64,000 nucleotides of DNA from Flavobacterium ajazii (GCF_010614725.1 NZ_JAAEHL010000003.1:496001-560000); one strand, 5' to 3'. Numbered from the stretch's first letter, positions 24,238-33,198 are shown. Numbers and translations: made by a program. The notes: a model not told the origin generated them from the letters alone.

Positions 24238-24774
24238 GTGATAAACGAAACGCTAATTTCTAACTGCAAAAAAATGAACCGTGATGCCCAGCGTCAGGTT
24301 TATGAGCACATGGCTCCAAAATTGTATCGCGTTTGCAAACGATACCTAAAGAAGGAAGAAGAAATAGAAGAAGCCCTGGCCGATGCTTTCTATACCATCT
24401 TTACAAAATTAGACCAGCTCAAAGAAGAAAAAGCCTTTGAAGCCTGGGCCAGAAAAATTACCGTTAATCACTGTTTGGCGACTATTAAAAAGAATACCAA
24501 TTTCAACATGTATCTTGATGATGTAAAAGTACTTTCGCAGCCGTTTACAGATGAGATCAACACATTAGAAGAAGAAGATTTACTCAATTTATTAAACCAT
24601 ATTCCTGAAGGCTGTAAAACGGTTTTCAACCTTTTTGTCATTGAAGGTTTCGGACACAAGGAAATTGCAGCAATGCTTAATATTTCTGAAGGTACTTCAA
24701 AATCTCAGCTCAATGCAGCAAAAACCAAAATAAAGGAACTCGTAAGTAAATTGTATTATCAAAAAGCAAAATAG
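24238..24774 (+). CDS. ECF-type RNA polymerase sigma factor
   Basis: A 178-residue sigma-70 family factor with only regions 2 and 4. Region 2 is AQRQVYEHMAPKLYRVCKRYLKKEEEIEEALADAFYTIFTKLDQL; region 4 is LNHIPEGCKTVFNLFVIEGFGHKEIAAMLNISEGTSKSQLNAAKTKIKELV with its helix-turn-helix. The start is GTG 24238 (giving MINETLIS, a common beginning in this group); the next ATG, at 24274, would trim region 2. The anti-sigma gene follows after two bases and a VWA/plug protein after that, so the cluster is likely one operon in which the factor is held at the membrane until an envelope signal. Confidence 0.92.
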   Translation: MINETLISNCKKMNRDAQRQVYEHMAPKLYRVCKRYLKKEEEIEEALADAFYTIFTKLDQLKEEKAFEAWARKITVNHCLATIKKNTNFNMYLDDVKVLSQPFTDEINTLEEEDLLNLLNHIPEGCKTVFNLFVIEGFGHKEIAAMLNISEGTSKSQLNAAKTKIKELVSKLYYQKAK

Positions 24775-24776
24775 TC

Positions 24777-25733
24777 ATGGACAATCAGGATAAAATATTC
24801 GATAAATTTAAAGAAGCCGCGCACAACTCGGAACTCAAAGATTTTCCGGGAATGGAAAAAATATGGTCTCGTGTTGAAGATAAACTGGACAAAAAAGAAG
24901 ACAAAAAAACCATTGCTTTATGGAAAAAAATTGCAGTTGCAGCTTCTTTTCTGTTAGTACTTTCTCTGGGATTTCAATTTTTAAAATCAGACAAAGATGC
25001 TGTAAATGAGATTCCAAAAGTGGTGATTCAGGAAACTGAAAAGCCTCAAAAACCTAATTCAGACGCAAATTACGAAGTGATTTCTTCTGACTCCGGAATT
25101 GTCTCTAAAGCAGAGGCGATTAAAATTCTTGAAAATCAGGCAAAAAATAAAGAAAGTGTTGCTGTTCATGAAGTAATAGGAAATTCACAATCTGTAGAAC
25201 CGTTAGCTCCTCCGACAATGGCTACAGAAGCTATTTCAGCTGCTCCCGTAAAAGAAGAACATTTTGAAGAAGACAACAATATAGTTTCAAAAAAAGAAAC
25301 CAGTGAAGAAATAGATTATTCTTCTAAATTTAAAGAAAGAGAATCTGCAAAAGTTGCCTTTGCCGACAAACAAGAGCTAAAGTATAAAAAATCAGCACCA
25401 TTGATTGTCCTTAACGGAAATGCCATGGCGCACAGTGACGATTCCAAAAGAGACAAAATGATGCAGGACGAACTTCCTAATCTAAGCCCTGAAAACGTAG
25501 AATCGCTGGTTGTTCTCGATGAACCTTTGTATATCATTGACGGTATTTATTATTCGGAAAATGATTTATTCGGAAAAAATCCCACAAGTCCTTATGCTCC
25601 TTTGAACAAACAGGAAATTAAAACCATTACCATTCTTCAGGATCTGGAAGCCACAGAAAAATATGGCGAAAAAGGCCGAAAAGGAGTTGTCATTATCACT
25701 ACTAAAACTGGAAAACCGGCTCTGAAAAAATAG
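24777..25733 (+). CDS. Anti-sigma factor with TonB-plug-like C-terminal tail
   Basis: The 318-residue protein has a cytoplasmic N-terminus (about 50 residues, DFPGMEKIWSRVEDKLDKKED), one membrane segment (KIAVAASFLLVLSLGFQFL, 51-69) and a long periplasmic part. The C-terminal 70 residues (PLYIIDGIYY, LNKQEIKTITILQDLEATEKYG, KGRKGVVIITTKTG) reproduce the end of a TonB-receptor plug domain, as in IDGxP..I.SI.VLKDASATAIYGSRGANGVVxITTK. The gene directly downstream has the same motif. The arrangement suggests that plug-like segments of the two proteins interact or share a partner. The N-terminal zinc-finger motif of classical anti-sigmas is absent. Confidence 0.8.
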   Translation: MDNQDKIFDKFKEAAHNSELKDFPGMEKIWSRVEDKLDKKEDKKTIALWKKIAVAASFLLVLSLGFQFLKSDKDAVNEIPKVVIQETEKPQKPNSDANYEVISSDSGIVSKAEAIKILENQAKNKESVAVHEVIGNSQSVEPLAPPTMATEAISAAPVKEEHFEEDNNIVSKKETSEEIDYSSKFKERESAKVAFADKQELKYKKSAPLIVLNGNAMAHSDDSKRDKMMQDELPNLSPENVESLVVLDEPLYIIDGIYYSENDLFGKNPTSPYAPLNKQEIKTITILQDLEATEKYGEKGRKGVVIITTKTGKPALKK

Positions 25734-25769
25734 CCAAAAACCCGAACATTAATTCTAAAACTTATTATC

Positions 25770-27932
25770 ATGAAAAGTCTAAAACTTATTTCATTAGCCA
25801 TTACTATGCTTATATGTTTGGTATCAATGGCACAGGAAAGAATAATTACAGGAGTTGTTTCTGATGAAACCCGTCTGCCAATCCCAGGTGCAACTATTTT
25901 TAATCAGACCTCAAAAACGAATGCTACAACCAATTTTAATGGAGAATACAGTATTAAAGCACAAAAAGGAGATCTTTTGGTTTTTAGTTTTATCGGATAT
26001 AAAACTCAAAGACAGAAAGTTGAAAACTCAAATACGATTAATATCAAACTGTTTCCGGAATCTAATAGTTTACAGGAAGTTGTAGTTGTAGGCTACGGAA
26101 TCAGCAGTTCTGATTATAGTGCCAGAAGTTACGAGCGCGCTGAAAGAAAAAAAGAGAAAATCGCCGCCTCACAAATGCTTAAAGGAAAAGTTTCCGGGGT
26201 ACAAATTTCAGCAAATACTCAGCAGGTTGCGAGCCCAAATATCTCAATACGCGGTACTGCATCTGTTTCTCCAAAAAACGAACCAATTTATATAATTGAT
26301 GGAGTTCCTGCAAAAGCGGAGCAGATGGCAAAAATTAATCCGAATGATATTGATAATGTAAGCGTTTTAAAAGATACAGCAGCAACTTCTGTTTATGGAA
26401 ATAAAGGGTCAAATGGCGTTGTAATTATTTCAACTAAAAATGAAATTTATAAAAACCTATCGGAAAAAGAATTAGACAAAAAATTAAACATAATTACACC
26501 AATCCCTGCAGAACCAACTCAGGAAGATTATGATACATTCGTAGAAAATGCTTTCGAAAGTCCGAAAACAGCACCGCTTTCTACATTTTCTATTGATGTT
26601 GATAATGCGTCTTACACCAATATCAGACGTTTTTTAAACAACGGGCAGCAAGTTCCAAAAGATGCTGTGCGTGTGGAGGAAATGGTGAATTTCTTTAAAT
26701 ACAATTATCCTCAGCCAAAAGACCAGCATCCGTTTTCTATCAATACTGAACTGAGTGATTCGCCCTGGAATTCCAAAAATAAAATCCTTAAAATTGGTTT
26801 ACAGGGAAAAAACATTCCAACCGAAGATTTGCCGGCTTCCAATCTTGTCTTTTTAATTGATGTTTCGGGTTCGATGAGCGAAATGAACAAACTACCTTTA
26901 CTGAAACAATCCATGAAAATACTGGTAAACGAATTACGCTCAAAAGATAAAGTTGCCATTGTGGTTTACGCTGGTGCTGCCGGATTGGTTTTGCCTCCAA
27001 CTTCGGGAGACGAGAAAAAAACTATCACTGATGCTTTGGATCAATTAAACGCCGGAGGAAGTACGGCAGGAGGTGCCGGAATCAATCTTGCCTATAAAAT
27101 TGCTTCTGAAAATTTCATCAAAAATGGAAACAACAGGGTGATTCTCGCAACTGACGGTGATTTTAATGTGGGAGATTCTTCGAATACCGACATGGAAAAA
27201 CTAATTGAAGAAAAAAGAAAAACAGGCGTTTTCCTGACTTGTTTAGGTTACGGAATGGGAAATTACAAAGACAGTAAAATGGAAATCCTTGCCGATAAAG
27301 GAAACGGAAATTACGCTTATATTGATAATATTCAGGAAGCAAATCGCTTTTTAGGAAAAGAATTTAAAGGATCGATGTTTGCTATTGCGAAAGATGTAAA
27401 GATCCAAATTGAATTCAATCCAAAACAAGTGCAATCGTATCGTTTAATTGGATATGAAAACAGAAAACTTCGTCCGGAAGATTTTAAAAATGATGCTATC
27501 GATGCAGGTGAATTGGGGAGCAACCACGTCGTTACAGCTTTGTATGAAATCATTCCGGCAGGAGTTTCCAGTGAATATGTTACAAGTCTTCCTGATGATT
27601 TAAAATACACAAAAAATCAGGAAGTTGCATCTAATTTCAATAATGAACTGGCAACGATAAAATTCCGTTACAAAAAACCTGATGGCGACAAAAGTATCGA
27701 AATGGTTCAGGTGATTGAAAACAAAGCTGTTGCTTTAGAAAAAGCTTCTGAAGATTTTAAATTTAGCTCCGCAGTCGCCTGGTTCGGATTAAAATTGAGA
27801 GATTCAAAATTGATATCAAACAAATCTTCCGAAGAAATAATTAAATTAGCCAAACAAGGAAATTCAAATGATGACGAAGGATACAAAGCTGAATTTATTC
27901 GTCTGGTTGAAACTTCTAAAGAGTATAATTAA
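25770..27932 (+). CDS. VWA-domain protein with carboxypeptidase-regulatory-like and TonB-plug-like N-terminal domains
   Basis: A 720-residue exported protein. It has a signal peptide (1-21), a CarboxypepD_reg-like beta domain (23-100, ITGVVSDETRLPIPGATIFNQ), a TonB-plug-like domain (110-225, YIIDGVPAKAEQ and VYGNKGSNGVVIISTKN), then a YfbK-type module. In the latter, TFSIDVDNASYTNIRRFLNNG precedes a von Willebrand A domain with the MIDAS DVSGSMS at 364-370, ATDGDFNVGDS, and a DUF3520-like end. Unlike a receptor it has no beta-barrel, so it is not a transporter. It follows the sigma/anti-sigma pair and may be their sensor or regulated product. Confidence 0.85.
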   Translation: MKSLKLISLAITMLICLVSMAQERIITGVVSDETRLPIPGATIFNQTSKTNATTNFNGEYSIKAQKGDLLVFSFIGYKTQRQKVENSNTINIKLFPESNSLQEVVVVGYGISSSDYSARSYERAERKKEKIAASQMLKGKVSGVQISANTQQVASPNISIRGTASVSPKNEPIYIIDGVPAKAEQMAKINPNDIDNVSVLKDTAATSVYGNKGSNGVVIISTKNEIYKNLSEKELDKKLNIITPIPAEPTQEDYDTFVENAFESPKTAPLSTFSIDVDNASYTNIRRFLNNGQQVPKDAVRVEEMVNFFKYNYPQPKDQHPFSINTELSDSPWNSKNKILKIGLQGKNIPTEDLPASNLVFLIDVSGSMSEMNKLPLLKQSMKILVNELRSKDKVAIVVYAGAAGLVLPPTSGDEKKTITDALDQLNAGGSTAGGAGINLAYKIASENFIKNGNNRVILATDGDFNVGDSSNTDMEKLIEEKRKTGVFLTCLGYGMGNYKDSKMEILADKGNGNYAYIDNIQEANRFLGKEFKGSMFAIAKDVKIQIEFNPKQVQSYRLIGYENRKLRPEDFKNDAIDAGELGSNHVVTALYEIIPAGVSSEYVTSLPDDLKYTKNQEVASNFNNELATIKFRYKKPDGDKSIEMVQVIENKAVALEKASEDFKFSSAVAWFGLKLRDSKLISNKSSEEIIKLAKQGNSNDDEGYKAEFIRLVETSKEYN

Positions 27933-27965
27933 TTTTCTTATTTACATTTAAACTTAACTATTACA

Positions 27966-28667
27966 ATGAAAAAACTTCTTTTCGCATTATTTGCACTGTT
28001 AACGATAAATTCCTTTTCCCAAACTAAAAATTCAATTGATAAGCCTTATATAGAGTCTTCAGGTAAGGCAGACACATTAGTCATTCCAAATAAAATCTGG
28101 ATAAATGTTCTTTTAATGGAAAAAGATTTTAAAGGCAAAAAGTCTGTTGAAGACATTGAAAAAGAAATGATTCAGAAATTACAAGAGATTGGTGTAGATG
28201 TAAATAAAACTCTAAGTGTCAATGACATTTCAAGCAATTACAAGTTTTATCTTTTAAAACAAACTGATATTTTCAAATCCAAATCGTATTCTATTTTAGT
28301 CAAAAATGCTTCCGAAGCTTCAAAAGTCTTTATCGGTTTGGAAAAAATCGGAATCTCAAATGTTCGTATTGAAAAAATTGAAAATTCAGATGAAAAAAAG
28401 ATAAAACTTCTGATTAATGGAAAAGCTATGTTGAACGCAAAAGAAACAGCAGAAAGTTTTACTAAACCTCTAAATCAAAAAGTTGGTAATGCTATACAGA
28501 TCAGTAATTTTGAAGATTTTTCGAGTCAATTAGCAGGAAGTGTTTCTGGAATTGCAATTAGAGGCTCCAGAAGTTTTTATGCCGAAGAACCTTCTAATGA
28601 ACCTAATATTGAATTCGAAAAAATAAAAATTTCAAGCTCAGTACAAGTTAGATTTCTCGTAGAATAA
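27966..28667 (+). CDS. SIMPL-domain (DUF541) secreted protein
   Basis: The 233-residue protein has a signal peptide (MKKLLFALFALLTINSFSQ). KPYIESSGKADTLVIPNKIWINVLLMEKDFKGKKSVEDIEKEMIQKLQEIGVD and the later SNVRIEKIENSDEKKIKLLINGKAMLNAKETAESFTKPLNQKVGNAIQISN follow the SIMPL pattern: a beta strand for the oxidised or signalling partner, two alpha-beta units, then a strand ending in an R/E-rich tail. The family is periplasmic, and some members contribute to oxidative or stress responses. It is 33 bases after the VWA gene, on the same strand, so it probably belongs to that operon. Confidence 0.7.
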   Translation: MKKLLFALFALLTINSFSQTKNSIDKPYIESSGKADTLVIPNKIWINVLLMEKDFKGKKSVEDIEKEMIQKLQEIGVDVNKTLSVNDISSNYKFYLLKQTDIFKSKSYSILVKNASEASKVFIGLEKIGISNVRIEKIENSDEKKIKLLINGKAMLNAKETAESFTKPLNQKVGNAIQISNFEDFSSQLAGSVSGIAIRGSRSFYAEEPSNEPNIEFEKIKISSSVQVRFLVE

Positions 28668-28707
28668 TTTAAATTAGCTCTATATAAATCAACTATAAGC
28701 AAAATTC

Positions 28708-29295
28708 ATGAATCCCATTTTAAGCCAAAATCTATTTTTAGTAAAAGAACATATCGGAATGTTTAAAGCCTCAAACAATTACGATATTTATGATCCAAAA
28801 AGCAATCAGATTATCATGAACTGCCGTGAGAACAATCTTGGCTTTTTTACAAAAATACTTCGTTTTACAGATTACAAAAGAGCAACGCCTTTCAATGTTG
28901 AAATTACGACGGCCAGCGGCGAAAAATTAATTTCAGTAAAACGTGGTATTGCAATCTTTCGATCTACTGTCGAAATATTTGATGAAAAAGACAGACTTAT
29001 CGGAACCTTCAAACAAAAATTCTTTTCTATTGGAGGAAAATTTGAAATTTTAGACAAAAACGAAAAGCCTGTCGCAACCCTTCAGGGAAAATGGACCGGC
29101 TGGGATTTTAAATTTTCACATGAAAATAAACAGCTGGCTCAGGTAAGCAAAAAATGGGCAGGAATGGGCAAAGAGTTTTTTACCAGTGCCGATAATTATG
29201 TCCTGCAAATTGAAGAAACTGTTCCTGCCGATTCTCCGCTAAGACAATTAATCCTTGCTGCCGTAATGTGTATTGACATGGTTTTAAAAGAATAA
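28708..29295 (+). CDS. Phospholipid scramblase / LURP-one-like protein
   Basis: The 195-residue protein lacks a signal peptide. NNYDIYDPKSNQIIMNCRENN, FNVEITTASGEKLISVKRG, TVEIFDEKDRLIGTFKQKFFSIGGKFEILDKNEKPVATLQGKWTGWDFKFSHENKQLAQVSKKWAG are consecutive beta hairpins of the tubby-like fold seen in scramblase (PF03803) and LURP-one-related proteins. The C-terminal helix (PLRQLILAAVMCIDMVLKE) is the buried helix of the tubby barrel. Bacterial members have no assigned activity. It is the last gene of the sigma factor cluster on this strand, 40 bases after the SIMPL gene. Confidence 0.75.
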   Translation: MNPILSQNLFLVKEHIGMFKASNNYDIYDPKSNQIIMNCRENNLGFFTKILRFTDYKRATPFNVEITTASGEKLISVKRGIAIFRSTVEIFDEKDRLIGTFKQKFFSIGGKFEILDKNEKPVATLQGKWTGWDFKFSHENKQLAQVSKKWAGMGKEFFTSADNYVLQIEETVPADSPLRQLILAAVMCIDMVLKE

Positions 29296-29358
29296 AGTAA
29301 ACGTTGTTAAACTTAGATTAAGAAAATTAAAAAGCATCTTTTTGGTAAGCAAAAACTG

Positions 29359-29366
29359 TATTTTTG
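29359..29366 (+). promoter_or_regulatory. -7 promoter element of the SDR gene at 29410
   Basis: TATTTTTG, a full match to TAnnTTTG. It lies 43 bases before ATG 29410 and 13 before the alternative in-frame ATG 29380. Confidence 0.55.
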
Positions 29367-29409
29367 TACTACTGAACCGATGCTTTTTGCATTTCTAAAA
29401 AATAAAAAC

Positions 29410-30126
29410 ATGACTGATTTAAAAAATAAAAACGCACTGATTACAGGAGCTGGAAAAGGAATTGGAAAAGCTATTGCGATTGCCCTTGCAAAAGAAGGCG
29501 TAAACGTAGTTTTGGTTTCGAGAACACAATTTGATGTTGATCAACTGGCTATTGAAATTGAAAATTATGGCGTCAAATCATTAGCATTAACAGCTGATGT
29601 GTCTGATATAAACTCCATAAATACTGCTGTTGAAAAAGCTTTGGACAAATTTAAAACCATAGATATATTAATCAACAACGCCGGAATTGCTTCTTTTGGT
29701 AAATTTCTTGAATTAGAACCTGCCGAATGGGAGAAAATTATTCAGGTAAACCTAATGGGAACGTATTACACAACACGCGCCGTTCTGCCTAATATGATTG
29801 AAAGACAAACCGGTGATATCATCAATATTTCATCTACAGCCGGATTAAACGGAAATGCGTTAACGAGTGCATACAGCGCCTCTAAATTTGCTGTTCTGGG
29901 ATTAACCGATTCTTTAATGCAGGAACTCAGAAAACATAATATTCGTGTTACAGCCTTAACGCCAAGTACCGTAGCAACTGATATGGCAAAAGAGTTAAAT
30001 TTAACCGACGGCAATCCTGAAAAAGTGATGCAGTCTGAAGATATTGCAGAATTGATTATTGCTCAGCTAAAACTTAATCGCAGAGTATTTATTAAAAACA
30101 GCAGTATCTGGTCAACAAATCCTTAA
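29410..30126 (+). CDS. Short-chain dehydrogenase/reductase, FabG-like 3-oxoacyl reductase type
   Basis: A 238-residue classical [21 protein letters not shown] (TGxxxGxG) binds NAD(P), NNAG is present at [14 protein letters not shown], the catalytic serine lies in [11 protein letters not shown] and the Tyr-Lys pair in SAYSASKFA (YxxxK). The segment TPSTVATDM gives the C-terminal loop. Sequence is close to FabG-like ketoreductases, but without a nearby fatty-acid gene the substrate is uncertain. I start at ATG 29410 ([15 protein letters not shown]); the longer frame from 29380 adds ten residues. It has its own promoter element. Confidence 0.9.
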   Translation: MTDLKNKNALITGAGKGIGKAIAIALAKEGVNVVLVSRTQFDVDQLAIEIENYGVKSLALTADVSDINSINTAVEKALDKFKTIDILINNAGIASFGKFLELEPAEWEKIIQVNLMGTYYTTRAVLPNMIERQTGDIINISSTAGLNGNALTSAYSASKFAVLGLTDSLMQELRKHNIRVTALTPSTVATDMAKELNLTDGNPEKVMQSEDIAELIIAQLKLNRRVFIKNSSIWSTNP

Positions 30127-30130
30127 TTTA

Positions 30131-30200
30131 AAATCTAAATTCCAATCGCAAAAATTCCAAATTCCAATTCTTTTGTTTAACTTAAATTGAAATTTGAAAC
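30131..30200. repeat. Phased-word inverted repeat (AATTCC words)
   Basis: attccaaattccaatt at 30154-30169 (words aattcca, 7-8 bases apart, preceded by another aattccaat at 30138) faces aattgaaatttgaa at 30185-30198, its imperfect inverse with G replaced by A at two positions. Confidence 0.5.
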
Positions 30201-30228
30201 TGATTTTTAGAATTTAAAAACGAACAAA

Positions 30229-30744
30229 ATGGAACAATATTTAAGACAATTGGTTTCAATTGCATTTACAGATAAAAAAGAAATATTTACCGGATTTCTG
30301 ATTGATTATTCCGATGACTGGATTTTACTTAAAAACAATCCAATTGATTTTATACTTGATGGTTTTGTGATTTTGAAAAACAAAAACATTGAAGCAATCG
30401 AAAGAGATGAAGAACTGGTATTCAACGAAAAAGTGATTCGCCTGAAAGGATTAAAAACAAACGCAGAAGATATTATCCTGATTAAGGATCTGAGTACAAT
30501 TCTGAATTACATCAGTAATAAATATGGTATTTTTCAGATTGTAAAAAAATCCCCTAAATCGGTTTATTTAGGAAAACTTATTGAAGTAAACGAAGAAATT
30601 CTGACTATTGATTTTTTAGATATCAGAGGTTCTTTTGGTGGCGAACTGAGCTTTAATCCTGACAAAATACGAGTTATTGAATTTGATTCGGATTATATTA
30701 ATTCGCTAAAGCTCGTTTCGGAAGAAAAAGAAAACAACAAATAA
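30229..30744 (+). CDS. Conserved protein of unknown function with duplicated beta-barrel-like halves
   Basis: The 171-residue cytosolic protein has two related segments. GFLIDYSDDWILLKNNPIDFILDGFVILKNKNIEAIERD (22-59) and GKLIEVNEEILTIDFLDIRGSFGGELSFNPDKIRVIEFDSDYI (near 118-160) each follow the order strand, turn, strand, (V/I)xxxx(I/V)E, as in Sm-like or SH3-like small barrels. The linker region contains two helices. I do not recognise a named family. It follows a repeat spacer and ends at a strong bidirectional terminator, so it is probably a single transcript. A nucleic-acid-binding function is a possibility but not supported by specific residues. Confidence 0.55.
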   Translation: MEQYLRQLVSIAFTDKKEIFTGFLIDYSDDWILLKNNPIDFILDGFVILKNKNIEAIERDEELVFNEKVIRLKGLKTNAEDIILIKDLSTILNYISNKYGIFQIVKKSPKSVYLGKLIEVNEEILTIDFLDIRGSFGGELSFNPDKIRVIEFDSDYINSLKLVSEEKENNK

Positions 30745-30750
30745 GATTTA

Positions 30751-30794
30751 TAAACACAAAAAAGGCCTTATTATAAAGGCCTTTTTTGTGTTTA
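30751..30794. terminator. Bidirectional terminator between convergent genes
   Basis: A perfect 19-bp stem (30751-30769 with 30776-30794) with a 6-base loop and A/T runs on both sides. It can serve the gene at 30229-30744 and mtaB on the other strand. Confidence 0.92.
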
Positions 30795-30818
30795 TGCCGA
30801 AATGACAATATTTATGAA

Positions 30819-32153
30819 TTAAGCTTCAGTTAATTTATTTAAAAATTCCAGACGAACACTTCCGTCTTCATCAATTTTGGTCAAATTAATTTCGTGTAAA
30901 GTATTAACCAATTCTGGATTCCACGGTGTTTTTACTTTTACGTAGTTTTCGGTGAAACCATGAATGTAGCCTTCCTTATTTTCACCTTCAAACAAAACAG
31001 TTCTGTTGGTTCCTAACTGACTTTCATAAAAAGCACGACGTTTTTTAACAGACAAACCTCTCAGCATCTTGCTACGTTTCGCTCTTACATTGGCAGGAAC
31101 AACACCAGACATATCTGCCGCTTCCGTATTATCTCTTTCAGAATAGGTAAAAACATGCAAATACGAAATATCCATTTCATTTAAAAAATGATACGTTTCT
31201 AAAAAATGCTCATCTGTTTCTCCCGGAAAGCCAACAATAACATCAACACCAATACAGGCATGTGGCATTACTTCACGAATTTTGTTTACACGATCAGTAT
31301 AAACTTCGCGTAAATAACGACGTTTCATTAATTTCAAGATATCATTACTTCCCGACTGTAGCGGAATATGGAAATGAGGGACAAAAGTTCGGCTTTTTGA
31401 AACGAATTCGATAGTTTCGTTTTTCAGTAAATTAGGCTCAATAGATGAAATTCGCAAACGTTCAATTCCTTCGACTTTATCTAAAGCCTGAACCAAATCC
31501 AGAAAAGTATGTTCGTGTTTTTTATTTCCGAACTCCCCTTTTCCGTAATCTCCAATATTTACTCCGGTCAGAACAATTTCTTTGATGTCCTGGGCAGAAA
31601 TTTCTTTGGCATTTTTTAATACATTTTCTAAAGCATCACTTCTTGAAATTCCTCTGGCCAAAGGAATTGTACAGTAGGTACATTTATAATCACAGCCATC
31701 CTGAACTTTCAGAAAAGCACGTGTTCTGTCACCAATAGAATAACTGCCAACGTAAAAATCGGCTTCAGCAATTTCGCATGAGTGAACCTCACCCATGTCA
31801 TTTTTGCTCAAATCATGAATGTAATCAGTGATTTTGAATTTTTCTGTGGCGCCCAAAACCAAATCAACGCCATCAACAGCTGCCAGTTCTTCTGGTTTTA
31901 ATTGCGCATAACAGCCAACCGCTGCAACAAAAGCCTTATCATTAAGTTTCATTGCTTTTTTTACCACCTGCTTAAACTGCTTATCTGCATTTTCTGTTAC
32001 AGAACAGGTATTGATAACATATATGTCTGCTACTTCTTCAAAATCTACTCTGTCAAAACCTTCATCATTAAAATTTCTGGCAATTGTAGAGGTCTCTGAA
32101 AAATTCAGTTTACAGCCAAGTGTATAAAAAGCAACTTTTTTTCTATTTTCCAT
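30819..32153 (-). CDS. mtaB: tRNA (N6-threonylcarbamoyladenosine-37-C2)-methylthiotransferase
   Basis: The 444-residue radical-SAM enzyme inserts a methylthio group into t6A at position 37 of tRNA. The UPF0004 domain has TLGCKLN, VINTCSVT and AVGCYAQ, whose three cysteines bind the auxiliary cluster. The radical-SAM cluster motif is CDYKCTYC, after LKVQDG. GFPGETDEHF and HVFTYSERDNTEA follow, and a TRAM-like C-terminus (GYIHGFTENYVKVKTPW) closes the protein. TLGCKLN with FSET identifies MtaB rather than MiaB or RimO. A TAAATTTG -7 element lies 63 bases before the start. Confidence 0.95.
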   Translation of the reverse strand: MENRKKVAFYTLGCKLNFSETSTIARNFNDEGFDRVDFEEVADIYVINTCSVTENADKQFKQVVKKAMKLNDKAFVAAVGCYAQLKPEELAAVDGVDLVLGATEKFKITDYIHDLSKNDMGEVHSCEIAEADFYVGSYSIGDRTRAFLKVQDGCDYKCTYCTIPLARGISRSDALENVLKNAKEISAQDIKEIVLTGVNIGDYGKGEFGNKKHEHTFLDLVQALDKVEGIERLRISSIEPNLLKNETIEFVSKSRTFVPHFHIPLQSGSNDILKLMKRRYLREVYTDRVNKIREVMPHACIGVDVIVGFPGETDEHFLETYHFLNEMDISYLHVFTYSERDNTEAADMSGVVPANVRAKRSKMLRGLSVKKRRAFYESQLGTNRTVLFEGENKEGYIHGFTENYVKVKTPWNPELVNTLHEINLTKIDEDGSVRLEFLNKLTEA

Positions 32154-32215
32154 AGGAATACACTACGTTTTCAGTAGTAAGATTATTATATTTACATCCT
32201 CATTTGAAGAGTTTG

Positions 32216-32223
32216 CAAATTTA
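32216..32223 (-). promoter_or_regulatory. -7 promoter element of mtaB
   Basis: On the minus strand this reads TAAATTTG, a full match to TAnnTTTG, giving an mtaB leader of about 55 bases. Confidence 0.5.
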
Positions 32224-32640
32224 CACACAAATTTCTTTAAAAGAAAATCAATAATGCATTATAAATCAATTGCTTGACCTAAACAAACATTTATTTTGCC
32301 ATAAAAAACAATTGCCGAAAATTATAGCAAGACAAAACTTATCGAATTTCTCAAGTTTAAATTAAGTTTAAAAGAAATTCAAAAATGAAGGAAAACATCG
32401 ACAAAAAGTAAATAAATCCGACCAAATACATAAAATTAACTTTAAATTTAATTTTTTCTTACATTTTTCTTTGTTAACAATAATATTAAAACTAAATTCA
32501 CGCATCGAAATTTGATTAAAAAAAATTAAATCTGAACCACACTATTATTTGGTTAATAGCGTTAAAATTTCAACTCACTAACACAATGGGAAAGCCGAAA
32601 ACCAAATTAGAGTAGGCGTTTTTTAAAAACTTAAAACTAT
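32224..32640. other. Long AT-rich spacer before the secreted protein gene at 32641
   Basis: This stretch of about 417 bases contains no ORF of useful length. It has several runs of T and A and possible promoters without a good match to TAnnTTTG. A nine-codon frame (ATG 32586 to TAG 32615, MGKPKTKLE) lies just before the downstream gene. It may be a long 5' leader. Confidence 0.4.
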
Positions 32641-33165
32641 ATGAAAGCATTTTTCCCCACAATCTGCTTAATGTTCTTAACAATTTTTAATGTACAGGCT
32701 CAGACAAATACCTCAGCTGCTACTCCAAATCCGTTTCCAACAATCAGCACACTTACAACGTGGGCCAGTTTTAATTCTCAACAAAAGTTTGATATTGCCA
32801 TTCGTGCTGTCGGATTTAAATTTGAAGTAAAAGAACCTGGAGATGGATCTACTGCTTACACATACATTAGAAAAGTCGTTGTTAACGAAGTTAATTTCAC
32901 AGACAGAATTGTGTACAGAATTACGAATACCAATTCGGCAAGTATTATTTCACTAGTTACTGCTTCTACTGATTTGGTAAGTTTATATACTCCACAATTA
33001 TCAACTTTTAAAAACAACAATTGCAAAACTGAAATGTCTAAAGACAAAAACACAACCTGCAGCTGTTACGAAAGCGAAAATTTTGCAATCGATCTTTGCG
33101 ATGAGCGTGTAAAATTAACTATGGGTGACGGAAATAAATATTTCGTTTCTGTAGCTAAAAAATAA
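32641..33165 (+). CDS. Secreted protein of unknown function
   Basis: A 174-residue protein with a signal peptide (MKAFFPTICLMFLTIFNVQAQ). The mature part begins with a Thr/Pro/Ala-rich linker (TNTSAATPNPFPTISTLTT), followed by FNSQQKFDIAIRAVGFKFEVKEPGDGSTAYTYIRKVVVNE, a beta-rich segment. Near the end are four cysteines in NNCKTEM, TTCSCYE and DLCDERV, likely to form disulfides in the periplasm or outside. No family is recognised. The gene follows an unusually long spacer and ends at a terminator shared with the convergent HAD gene. Confidence 0.62.
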   Translation: MKAFFPTICLMFLTIFNVQAQTNTSAATPNPFPTISTLTTWASFNSQQKFDIAIRAVGFKFEVKEPGDGSTAYTYIRKVVVNEVNFTDRIVYRITNTNSASIISLVTASTDLVSLYTPQLSTFKNNNCKTEMSKDKNTTCSCYESENFAIDLCDERVKLTMGDGNKYFVSVAKK

Positions 33166-33198
33166 TATTTCTAAAAAAGATTAAATATCATAAAAATT

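Noticed and set aside
24274..24774. ATG 24274 as start of the sigma factor
   Set aside because: It would remove the first 12 residues, including the MINETLIS beginning common in related sigma factors; GTG 24238 is preferred.
32586..32615. Nine-codon peptide gene MGKPKTKLE
   Set aside because: Too short to support as a gene without expression or conservation data; mentioned in the spacer note only.
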